Source: Paenibacillus lutimineralis (GTDB taxonomy: Bacteria > Bacillota > Bacilli > Paenibacillales > Paenibacillaceae). Taken from it: DNA of 64,000 nt. This document shows positions 45,766 through 54,460 of this stretch, one piece after another (the first letter of the stretch is position 1; the number at the start of each line of letters is the position of its first letter). The DNA lies in assembly GCF_003991425.1 (NCBI RefSeq), contig NZ_CP034346.1, forward strand, positions 3,385,501 to 3,449,500, given 5' to 3'. A model generated the notes under the pieces. The model had not been told where the DNA came from, did no database searches, and saw only the letters and a program-made list of their open reading frames with translations. The position numbers were made by a program, and so were the translations under genes.

Positions 45766-45800
45766 CGGGATGCACTTGGCCTCATTGCCGGTGCGTCCCG
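45766..45800 (+). terminator. Hairpin between oppA and oppB (possible partial terminator)
   Basis: GGGATGCAC and GTGCGTCCC pair with one mismatch around a GC-rich loop, followed by CTTCTTC. No long T run is present, so it is more likely an RNA-stabilising or partial stop signal for oppA mRNA. Confidence 0.4.
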
Positions 45801-45851
45801 CTTCTTCATATCCACTGCAGTAACCATTTGAACAGAAAGGAGGATGCATCT

Positions 45852-46790
45852 ATGATTCGATACACCCTGATCAAGTTGTTCTATCTCGTCCTGTCGCTGT
45901 GGGTGCTTGCTTCCGTCACTTTTCTGCTCATGAAAGCCATTCCCGGCGATCCATTCATGTCTGAAAAAGCAGTTCCACCGGAAATTCGTGCCCGTCTGAT
46001 GGCCCAATACGGACTGGATAAACCGCTGTATGAGCAATACTTCGTATACCTGGGCAATCTGGCCAAAGGCGATCTGGGCATTTCAATGAAAATGCAGGAC
46101 CGTGAAGTCGGCCAAACGATTCGCGATGCCTTCCCCTTCTCCTTGAAGCTCGGTATTGTCTCAATTATCGTCTCCGTTGTTATCGGGGTCAGCCTGGGCA
46201 TGATTGCCGCACTGCGGCATCGTAAGCTGCTCGACTCCGTCTCAATGGTCATAGCGGTTCTAGGCGTATCGGTTCCCAGCTTCGTACTCGCCTCCTTCTT
46301 CCAGTATATTTTCGGCGTAAAGCTGAGATGGCTGCATGTTGTCGGCCTAAGCGGTCCGCTTGATTACATTATGCCAACCCTTGCGCTCTCCGCCCTGCCG
46401 ATCGCCTTTATCGCACGCCTGACGCGTTCGAATATGCTGGAAGTGTTAACGGCCGATTATATTAAGACCGCCAAGGCCAAAGGCTTGTCCCGCGGTGCCA
46501 TCATACGCCGTCATGTACTGCGCAACGGCATTCTGCCCGTTGTCACCTATCTCGGTCCGCTCACGGCCAACGTCGTGACAGGCTCCTTCATCATTGAGCA
46601 AATATTTGGAATCGGGGGGCTCGGCAAAATATTCGTCATAAGCATCAGCAACCGAGACTATTCGCTTATTATGGGCATTACCCTATTTTATGGGCTTATT
46701 CTAATGTGTGCCCGCTTCATCACCGACATCGCATATGGACTCATTGATCCCCGCATCACGCTCGTCTCGAGAAAGGAGAAGACCGCATGA
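45852..46790 (+). CDS. oppB: Oligopeptide ABC transporter permease OppB
   Basis: 312 residues with six membrane segments. The N-terminal segment is followed by 'VTFLLMKAIPGDPFMSEKAV', typical of DppB/OppB. The permease loop is 'TAKAKGLSRGAIIRRHVLRN' with 'LTANVVTGSFIIEQIFGIGG'. The ATG at 45852 follows AAAGGAGGATG; the earlier in-frame start overlaps that site. The stop overlaps the oppC start. Confidence 0.9.
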   Translation: MIRYTLIKLFYLVLSLWVLASVTFLLMKAIPGDPFMSEKAVPPEIRARLMAQYGLDKPLYEQYFVYLGNLAKGDLGISMKMQDREVGQTIRDAFPFSLKLGIVSIIVSVVIGVSLGMIAALRHRKLLDSVSMVIAVLGVSVPSFVLASFFQYIFGVKLRWLHVVGLSGPLDYIMPTLALSALPIAFIARLTRSNMLEVLTADYIKTAKAKGLSRGAIIRRHVLRNGILPVVTYLGPLTANVVTGSFIIEQIFGIGGLGKIFVISISNRDYSLIMGITLFYGLILMCARFITDIAYGLIDPRITLVSRKEKTA

Positions 46791-47734
46791 CAATGTTCCA
46801 TTCCTCCCCTGCCGACAGGCGTGCACCGGCCCCGGAAGATTTCCGAAAGGCAGATGTTAGCGAACATGCGGCGGAAGCGATCGAACAGGAAGGCGTATCT
46901 ACATGGCGCGACACCTGGCTTCATCTGAGCAGCAACCGAGTTGCCATGACAGCCCTTGTCTTCTTGCTGCTCATCATCGTCATGTCTATAATCGGCCCGA
47001 TACTGACGCCTTACGATTACTATTCCAATAATCTGGAGATGACGAACCTGCCACCTTCCGCCGAGCATTGGTTCGGTACGGACGATCTCGGCCGCGACAT
47101 GTTCGCTAGAACGTGGATGGGTGCTCGCATTTCTCTTATCGTCGGCTTCTCCGCTGCAGCCATCAATCTCGTCATCGGCGTTATCTACGGTGGACTCATG
47201 GGTTATATTGGTGGACGTCTCGACGAGGTAATGAACAAAATCTCTGAAATCATTTATTCAATTCCGGATCTTCTGGTGGCAATTCTGCTTGTCGTCGTCT
47301 TCGAACCAAGCCTAGGCACGATTATTTTGGCGCTATGTGTGACCGGCTGGATCAATATGTCCTGGATCGTACGTGGACAGATGATGCAGCTCAAAAATCA
47401 GGAATATGCCCTCGCCTCACGTTCCCTGGGTTCGCCTCATTTACGCATTCTATTTCGACATCTCCTACCGAACTCGATGGGTCCGATTATCGTCACCTTA
47501 ACTTTGGCAGTGCCGGTAGCCATCTTCAGCGAAGCAGTGCTGAGCTTCCTTGGACTAGGTGTTCAATCGCCGGCCGCATCATGGGGGACTATGATTAACG
47601 ACGCGCTTAAAACCATGATCATTTATCCATGGCGTCTTGCCTTCCCGGCGCTGTTTATAAGTTTGTTGATGCTGTGCTTCAACCTGTTCGGGGACGGGCT
47701 GCGTGATGCGCTCGATCCGAAGATGAAAAAATAA
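46787..47734 (+). CDS. oppC: Oligopeptide ABC transporter permease OppC
   Basis: 315 residues with a ~50-residue cytoplasmic N-terminus and six membrane segments. 'HWFGTDDLGRDMFARTWMGA' is the signature of OppC/DppC. The EAA loop is 'ASRSLGSPHLRILFRHLLPN', and 'VPVAIFSEAVLSFLGLGVQS' is conserved. The ATG overlaps the oppB stop by four bases. It pairs with OppB to form the channel. Confidence 0.9.
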   Translation: MTMFHSSPADRRAPAPEDFRKADVSEHAAEAIEQEGVSTWRDTWLHLSSNRVAMTALVFLLLIIVMSIIGPILTPYDYYSNNLEMTNLPPSAEHWFGTDDLGRDMFARTWMGARISLIVGFSAAAINLVIGVIYGGLMGYIGGRLDEVMNKISEIIYSIPDLLVAILLVVVFEPSLGTIILALCVTGWINMSWIVRGQMMQLKNQEYALASRSLGSPHLRILFRHLLPNSMGPIIVTLTLAVPVAIFSEAVLSFLGLGVQSPAASWGTMINDALKTMIIYPWRLAFPALFISLLMLCFNLFGDGLRDALDPKMKK

Positions 47735-47753
47735 GGACAAGGAGGATTCGCCC

Positions 47754-48742
47754 TTGCAAAAATTGCTAGAAGTCCAAGATCTCAAGGTCTCCTTCCATGT
47801 CCGCGGCGGCGAGGTGCAAGCCGTGCGCGGCATCGGATTCCATGTTCAGCCAGGCGAGGCCGTTGCTATAGTCGGCGAATCTGGCTGCGGCAAGAGCGTT
47901 ACCGCCCAAGCAATCATGCGTCTTCTGCCGCAGCCCCCCACCCGTATTCATCAAGGAACAATCCGGTTTCAAGGTAAAGATCTGCTGCGTTTGAAGGAGC
48001 GGGAAATGCAGTCCATCCGAGGCAAGGATATCGGGATGGTGTTTCAGGATCCGATGACATCGCTGAATCCGACGATGACGATCGGACGCCAGATTACCGA
48101 GGTGCTGACTAAACATCAGAACATGACAGCACAGGAAGCCAAGCGTCGGGCAATAGAGATGCTTGGGATGGTCGGCATCCCCCATCCGGCATCGCGCTTC
48201 TCGCAATACCCGCATGAGTTCTCCGGCGGCATGAGGCAGCGGGTCATGATCGCCATTGCCTTGGCCTGCCGCCCGGCGCTGCTCATCGCGGACGAGCCAA
48301 CGACGGCGCTCGATGTGACCATCCAGGCCCAGATTCTGCGTGTGCTAAAATCTCTGCAGAGCGAATTTGGGACATCAATCATTTTGATTACGCATGATCT
48401 TGGCATTGTGGCGGATTTGTGTGATCGCGTCATCGTCATGTATGCGGGTCAAATCGTCGAAACCGGCACGAAGCGTGAAATACTCAAGCAGCCGCAGCAT
48501 CCATATACCCAAGGCCTGCTACGTTCCCTGCCGCGGATTGATCAAAGCAAAGATGAGCCGCTCGTGCCGATTTACGGTACGCCCCCAGATCTGGCCAAGC
48601 CACCGGAAGGCTGCCCGTTCTGGGCCCGGTGCAGTGATGCGATGCACATCTGCCAACAGCGGCAACCTGAATCAACCGTCATCAGTGAAACCCACAGCAC
48701 GAGCTGCTGGCTGCAGCATCCGCTTGCACAGGAGGTGGCCAG

Positions 48743-48746
<4 letters not shown>
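47754..48746 (+). CDS. oppD: Oligopeptide ABC transporter ATPase OppD
   Basis: 330 residues. Walker A is '[18 protein letters not shown]', the signature '[20 protein letters not shown]', Walker B '[14 protein letters not shown]' and the switch 'LITHDLGIV'. The C-terminal '[20 protein letters not shown]' cysteine cluster marks OppD/OppF-type ATPases that bind an iron-sulfur centre. The TTG start follows AAGGAGGA. It overlaps oppF by four bases. Confidence 0.9.
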
Positions 48747-49702
<956 letters not shown>

Positions 49703-49755
49703 GCCGGATCGATCCAAGCCGTCGCAGATAGCGGTACAATAATTGAAGATATGGG

Positions 49756-49800
49756 AAACCCCCTGATGTCAGTCTTGATAAGCTTGACATCAGAGGGGTA
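49756..49800 (+). terminator. Terminator of the opp operon
   Basis: ACCCCCTGATGTCA pairs with TGACATCAGAGGGGT around a 13-base loop, followed by ATTTCATAATTT. Confidence 0.75.
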
Positions 49801-49947
49801 TTTCATAATTTATATACTGTTGTGAATTACGTTTGATGCGAAGCGTTAGTCAGCTTCTTCTTGCGACCGATCGGAAACAAATTAGGAGACTTTTCAGCGG
49901 AAGAATTGAGCAGGGATGCCTTTTTATCAGATGGAGGAATTTAGACA

Positions 49948-49973
49948 CAAAAAGCCGCATCTACGCGGCTTTT
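49948..49973 (-). terminator. Terminator of the secreted helical protein gene
   Basis: AAAAGCCGC-GTAGAT-GCGGCTTTTT on the minus strand is a compact GC stem with a T run, nearly the same as the terminator at 29275. The plus-strand stretch 49810-49945 shows nothing I can name. Confidence 0.8.
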
Positions 49974-49998
49974 ATAAGTATATATTCTTATAATCTCT

Positions 49999-50652
49999 TT
50001 AAAATTTATCAGGAAATTGTTTGACAATTCCTTCTGTAAGAATGTCGGCTAAATGAATCATGTGAATTTCGTTCTTGTCGGTTGCTGCAATATCCGCTTT
50101 CCAATCTCCCTTGAGACAGCTAATGACAATATCCGTAATATACTGAAGGTGCGTATACAGCATATCTTGCAGCTCTTTAAACTGCCAGTTCGGATTCGCT
50201 GAGCTTAAAAACTTGGCGATATCGTCGGCGTTCTTATGCCAATCCGCCTCTAGCTTCTTCACATCCGCCTGATTGCCCGCTTTGGCAGCCGCTACAATTT
50301 TACTTGCGATCAGAATATGCTCTCTCAGAAGATCGGCCAGCTTATTGCCAGCGGCTTCTCCATAATAAGGCTTGATTACATTACCAATATCCTGCTGATT
50401 CCGCAATAGCCGATCCAATACATCCTTCTGATCTGGACGATCAGATATGGCGCTAACGATATAGCTTCTTGTCCAAATCGTATGGTCAATCCAAACCTTC
50501 TGCATATCGGTTTTCAACTTCACCATCTGAGGACTTATGCAAATCGAATCCTTCTCCTTGCCAGCTTTCGCTTGCACAGATCCTATTGGCGTCATGATAG
50601 AACCAAACACCAAGGGTAACAACAACAATGCCAGCAACCATCTATTTTTCAC
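49999..50652 (-). CDS. Secreted helical-bundle protein of unknown function
   Basis: About 217 residues with a signal peptide ('RWLLALLLLPLVFGSIMTPI' to 'SVQAKA') and a mature all-helical domain. The conserved pattern 'WIDHTIWTRSYIVSAISDRP', 'NQQDIGNVIKPYYGEAAGNK' and 'ADILTEGIVKQFPDKF' is one I know from Paenibacillus proteins often mis-named as kinases in databases. The spaced His, Glu and Asp residues suggest a metal-binding bundle. I prefer the GTG at 50652, nine bases after AGGAG; the ATG at 50658 is too close. The function is unknown. Confidence 0.75.
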   Translation of the reverse strand: MKNRWLLALLLLPLVFGSIMTPIGSVQAKAGKEKDSICISPQMVKLKTDMQKVWIDHTIWTRSYIVSAISDRPDQKDVLDRLLRNQQDIGNVIKPYYGEAAGNKLADLLREHILIASKIVAAAKAGNQADVKKLEADWHKNADDIAKFLSSANPNWQFKELQDMLYTHLQYITDIVISCLKGDWKADIAATDKNEIHMIHLADILTEGIVKQFPDKF

Positions 50653-50735
50653 ATTCATCTACTCCTCTGTATACATGGAATAAAACAGGCTTTCATATTA
50701 TGCTGTTGGACATCCAATTATATACAGAGGGATAT

Positions 50736-50799
50736 TTATCGTTCAGCCATTTTGATTTTATTGTGTCCACCCACGTTGATACCTCTTAAGAACTCCTGA
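50736..50799 (-). pseudogene. DUF1697 gene stump
   Basis: On the minus strand the frame reads 'FLRGINVGGHNKIKMAE', the invariant N-terminus of DUF1697 proteins (LLRGINVGG..KI.M..L), then stops. Nothing else of the ~180-residue protein remains. It is the only recognisable content of the ~350-base gap at 50659-51006. Confidence 0.55.
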
Positions 50800-51006
50800 A
50801 CCCTGTTGGAATCGCTGAAAAAGAATGGCTGAGTATTAAAGTAATGTGCTTTTACCCCTCTTGCTCCGAAGCGTTCAGAACCTCTAGCCCTCCTGTCTCT
50901 GCGCTTAGGTTCGTGCTCTGCACGCTTTCTATAAAGTCAAGTGGTGGGTGATCCTATTGGTCCGAAGTTCAGAAATGGTTCAGTAAATCTACCTTTTCAT
51001 AAAAAA

Positions 51007-51423
51007 TTAAGAGAACTTCTCTCTACTCATTCTGATGCCTAGTATAATCAATACCACATAGATTACGATCCCAATCGAATCGATTAACGTATTAGTCAGT
51101 GCCGCCACGTCATAGAATGCCGTTATCCCGAGAATGACCATCATTCGAACGATTAGAAGCGACACTATCGTCCATGCGACACTCTGAATTTTCAATCGAT
51201 CGTTCTGTAGTGACATGAGAATGAATGCGATGGCAAAGACTAGATTTTCCGCCGTGATAATGTGCCACACATAGCTGAATACGATCCGGTTATCCATAGA
51301 GATCGAACTTACGAGGAGCGTTGGCAACACAGCGGATTGCCCATTCCATGCATGTGTAAATGCAAACAGCATTGCAAGAACGCCAGCGATCAGAAAATAT
51401 ACATTCCTAACCTTTATGTTCAT
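51007..51423 (-). CDS. Small four-helix membrane protein (MerR-linked)
   Basis: 138 residues with four hydrophobic segments and little soluble part. I do not recognise the family with certainty. The ATG at 51423 follows GTGAGGAGG; the longer frame runs back through the end of the MerR gene. The start overlaps the end of the (interrupted) MerR reading frame, so the two form one transcript and the protein is the likely partner of that regulator. Confidence 0.75.
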   Translation of the reverse strand: MNIKVRNVYFLIAGVLAMLFAFTHAWNGQSAVLPTLLVSSISMDNRIVFSYVWHIITAENLVFAIAFILMSLQNDRLKIQSVAWTIVSLLIVRMMVILGITAFYDVAALTNTLIDSIGIVIYVVLIILGIRMSREKFS

Positions 51424-51880
51424 GATTTTCCTCCTCACATAATCTGAGTTCCTTCTTTTGTAAAGACTGATAAATTTCTTGGACAATCCTTGCCAGTCGC
51501 TGGTCGCTTTCATGATTTAGGTCCCTTAGTGTTTCGGCTGCTACGTCTAGCAATTGACTAACCTTTTCTAGATGTGCAATCTTCTTTCAAGTTTCTGCGT
51601 TCTTGGCATCGAGGAATTCAGCAACTTCCTGACAATAAGCAGGGTCTACATTCTCCTTTCTGTGGAATCCGAACTTTCCCCTCATTTCCTCAAGAGAAAA
51701 GTCCGCATACTGCATGATTTGAATATTCATCAAGTCGATCAGGTCGTTCTTTGAATACCTGCGGTACCGATTGTCTTCCCGGGACGGCGATACGATTCCA
51801 ATCCGGTCATAGTAACGAAGCGTATCCTTCGGAATTCCAAGCATCCGCGAAACTTCTTGTATAGAGTAGAGTTTTTCCAT
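51407..51880 (-). pseudogene. MerR-family regulator interrupted by an in-frame stop
   Basis: The first 97 codons (51587-51880) give the MerR winged helix ('LYSIQEVSRMLGIPKDTLRY', 'YDRIGIVSPSREDNRYRRYS') and a dimerisation helix start. A TGA at 51587-51589 follows 'DAKNAET'. The same frame then continues without a break with 'KKIAHLEKVSQLLDVAAETL' and 'RDLNHESDQRLARIVQEIY', the rest of the coiled-coil dimer helix, to 51407. A single base change therefore explains the stop. The shortened protein might still bind DNA but would dimerise poorly. The ATG at 51880 has a weak ribosome site. Confidence 0.7.
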
Positions 51881-51892
51881 AAATAAAAAAAA

Positions 51893-51919
51893 CATTGGAG
51901 TAAACTCCAATGTCAAGTT
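51893..51919 (-). promoter_or_regulatory. MerR-type promoter/operator
   Basis: A perfect dyad with 10-base arms ACATTGGAGT/ACTCCAATGT (51893-51914) directly follows and overlaps a TTGACA -35 box on the minus strand, the usual place for MerR binding between -35 and -10. A good -10 is not visible. Confidence 0.65.
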
Positions 51920-52017
51920 GTTTTTATGAAGGTATAGGTGGTGTTATTTAATTTACCGGCACTAACAATATAACCCATATACTAGCCGGACAGATCGCAG
52001 CTCAATATCATAACGGA

Positions 52018-53568
52018 TTATTTCAGGCTCCAGAGTGCTGGTACATTAGATGGCTCCCAGCCGAGGAGCGAGGTGTGTGGTTGACGGCAAACATAGGTCT
52101 TCCCGCCATAGGTGACCTCATCATTCACTTTATAGCTGATATTGGGCGCCCAAGCGTTAGAGCTCCCCTGCGCATCCGTCGTTGCGCTGATGGATATGCC
52201 CGGCGAGACATTTCCCGCTGCATCCTTAGCTGTCACTGTGAATTGGTAGCTTGTATTGGGGAGTAAATTAGCGATAATAGCAGTTGTTCCGCTTACTTGA
52301 ATGACGTTCGTTCCGTAGGTCACGGTATAACCGGTAACGCCAATATTGTCCGTTGACGCTGTCCAGCTTAAGGAGACACTCGTCGATGATTTTCCAGTTA
52401 CGATAAGATTCGTAGGAGCCGTAGGGGGCTGATTATCCGGAACCGAAGGACTCAATGCATCGAGGTAGGCGCGATGACTATTGGAGAACTCAAAGTTGTT
52501 GTATTTGTCCCAGTTAATTGACCAGGTCATCAAACCACGGAAATTCTGAAATCCGCTGGTACTGCTTCGCATCTGGTAACTAGGAAGTTGTATTCCTTTG
52601 ATTATGGCATCAAGCGCTTTTTGAACCTCTGCAGTTGAGGTGAATCCACCTCCGGCATTGGCATTCGCCGGCAAGGCCAGCAGCACCTGATCCGGCCGCA
52701 GACCCGTGAAGAATTGATTGGAATTGCCTGCGATCGGGAAGCCTGCGAGCAGCATGTCAACCATAGCTACATGGAAATCCGCGCTGCCCATATTATGATA
52801 CTGATTATCTAGTCCGGTAATCGGCCCCGAATTATAATTTTGCACCTGCAGCCAATCGAGTATATCCCTTGTTGCTTCGATAACAGGCAAATATGCACCA
52901 GCTCGGTTGTCACAACTAATGCAGCTTCCGCCATAGAAGGTATATCCAAGCTGAACGAAGAAGGTCTCCGGTGCCATCGTTAAGTAGAAATTATCTGTTC
53001 CAAAGTGATTATTAATCGTCCGGAGCGCCGAGATCAGATTTACTATAACCGGGGTCGTTGGGTTCTTGAAGTCGTTATCCCCGGAATTCAAATAAAGTGA
53101 ATGCCCTTCAAAATCAACGTCCAGACCATCGAAGCCATATTTCTCAATGATGGCGGTAACCGAGTTAACAAAGTTATCGCGGGCGCTTGTTGTGCTTAGC
53201 TGAACCTGGCCGTTAGCTCCGCCAATCGAGATGATGACTTTCTTGCCCAGACTCTGCAAATAAGCGACATCCGCTTTAAAATCCGTATCTGTGTAATTAT
53301 ATGGTGTGAATCCGATCGTTCCGTTCGTTACACCGGATATAGGCTCTGCGAACGAGACGTTAATGACATCGAACTTCGTTGATACATCACGCAGCTTAAT
53401 AAATCCTGAGCCGTTATCAAAATTATGCCAGTAGCCAACGATCGTCTTACTGCTTACAGCCGCTTGGGCATAGGGAATACCGACGGGAACGAGTTGAAAC
53501 AGGGTAACTATCAACGCAATAATCAAGGTACCAATTGAGATTTGACGAGTTAAATAACGATGGTTCAC
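52018..53568 (-). CDS. Secreted GH18 chitinase with FnIII and chitin-binding domains
   Basis: 516 residues. The signal peptide ends near 'PYAQAAV'. The GH18 barrel (about 40-375) has the catalytic 'YGFDGLDVDFEGH' (DxxDxDxE, general acid Glu) plus 'KVIISIGGANG' and 'LMTWSINWDKY'. A fibronectin III domain ('APTNLIVTGKSSTSVSLSWT') follows. The C-terminal carbohydrate-binding module CBM5/12 shows 'WAPNISYKVNDEVTYGGKTY' and 'LGWEPSNVPALW'. It cleaves chitin outside the cell. The ATG follows AAGGAGGA. It stands alone; a hairpin of unclear role lies upstream near 53663-53705. Confidence 0.92.
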   Translation of the reverse strand: MNHRYLTRQISIGTLIIALIVTLFQLVPVGIPYAQAAVSSKTIVGYWHNFDNGSGFIKLRDVSTKFDVINVSFAEPISGVTNGTIGFTPYNYTDTDFKADVAYLQSLGKKVIISIGGANGQVQLSTTSARDNFVNSVTAIIEKYGFDGLDVDFEGHSLYLNSGDNDFKNPTTPVIVNLISALRTINNHFGTDNFYLTMAPETFFVQLGYTFYGGSCISCDNRAGAYLPVIEATRDILDWLQVQNYNSGPITGLDNQYHNMGSADFHVAMVDMLLAGFPIAGNSNQFFTGLRPDQVLLALPANANAGGGFTSTAEVQKALDAIIKGIQLPSYQMRSSTSGFQNFRGLMTWSINWDKYNNFEFSNSHRAYLDALSPSVPDNQPPTAPTNLIVTGKSSTSVSLSWTASTDNIGVTGYTVTYGTNVIQVSGTTAIIANLLPNTSYQFTVTAKDAAGNVSPGISISATTDAQGSSNAWAPNISYKVNDEVTYGGKTYVCRQPHTSLLGWEPSNVPALWSLK

Positions 53569-53767
53569 TTTGGATCTTCCTCCTTATTTTCATACCATTT
53601 GGCCGCTGACAGCGGTTACAGTCTCACTGAAGGTTGATCGCCTCCCCCCTCTCCAGAACAGAAAACCGAAAGCTTTCCCATTTCATAAATATGAATGGGC
53701 TTTCAAGGTATAAGGGGAAAATATATAGTTCATAGGGATAAAATTGTCTAATGCTTTGAATTTAGAA

Positions 53768-53793
53768 AAGCCACCCTCCCGTAGGAAAGTGGC
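53768..53793 (-). terminator. Terminator of the Hsp70/J-TPR/DUF1266 operon
   Basis: AGCCAC and GTGGCT arms pair around a 14-base loop and are followed by TTTTCTAAA on the minus strand, just after the DUF1266 stop. Confidence 0.6.
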
Positions 53794-53803
53794 TGTACAT
53801 GCT

Positions 53804-54460
53804 TCAATTTTTCAGTTTCGAATTCCAAGGTAAGAAGCTCCATGGACAATTCGTATCGGTCAACTGCCTTTGAATCAATTCAAGATGTATTGAAGTGCTG
53901 GAATCATCCAGTTCTTTCTGCCAAAATTGTCGGCCGATAATATAAGCGAGTCCATATTCAGTCCAACTTCTATAGGACTGCTGGATCTGATTTGCATTGT
54001 TCAATAGATAGGACCAGGCATATTCTCGCGGTATATAACCGACTTCTGCGCAAAAGTAACATATTGTGGCCGCGCGCCCCAGATCCCAGGCGAGGATACC
54101 GGATTCAGGGAGCAACTTGTCATATCTTTGCACGATCCGAGCATTTATCGCCTTATATTCGTCCTGTAATGATGCGATATACAGGTCCTGCTGCTTCGTG
54201 GTCATGACACGAAGAATTCCTCGGAGTTGGTTAAAATCTATACGGTGGCCTTCTTCAGTTAGCCAATTCAGGGTACTATAAGCACTCTCTTCATCTACAA
54301 TACTCCACCATTCACGTAAGAGTACATCCTTAAGATCGTCGATACTACAGCTTCCTTCATCAGGAGCGTATTCATTGGCATACGTAAAACCGTTCGCATG
54401 CAGCAATATATCGCCTGCAGCCAGCGCCCAGAGTTGACTCGAGCTAAGCAAGTTATTCAT
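53804..54460 (-). CDS. DUF1266-family protein
   Basis: 218 residues. The conserved core 'GILAWDLGRAATICYFCAEV' and 'YAWSYLLNNANQIQQSYRSW' with 'IIGRQFWQKE' and the final 'CPWSFLPW' identify DUF1266 (E. coli YbeU/YbeR family). No catalytic residues are known. It overlaps the J/TPR gene by eight bases and is the last gene of an operon with an Hsp70-family chaperone. In E. coli, DUF1266 genes likewise neighbour hscC and djlC. It may be a substrate or adaptor of the chaperone, which is inference. Confidence 0.82.
   Translation of the reverse strand: MNNLLSSSQLWALAAGDILLHANGFTYANEYAPDEGSCSIDDLKDVLLREWWSIVDEESAYSTLNWLTEEGHRIDFNQLRGILRVMTTKQQDLYIASLQDEYKAINARIVQRYDKLLPESGILAWDLGRAATICYFCAEVGYIPREYAWSYLLNNANQIQQSYRSWTEYGLAYIIGRQFWQKELDDSSTSIHLELIQRQLTDTNCPWSFLPWNSKLKN

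Noticed and set aside
45049..45849. A 266-codon minus-strand frame inside oppA
   Set aside because: It is antisense to a clear OppA gene and has no family features or ribosome site.
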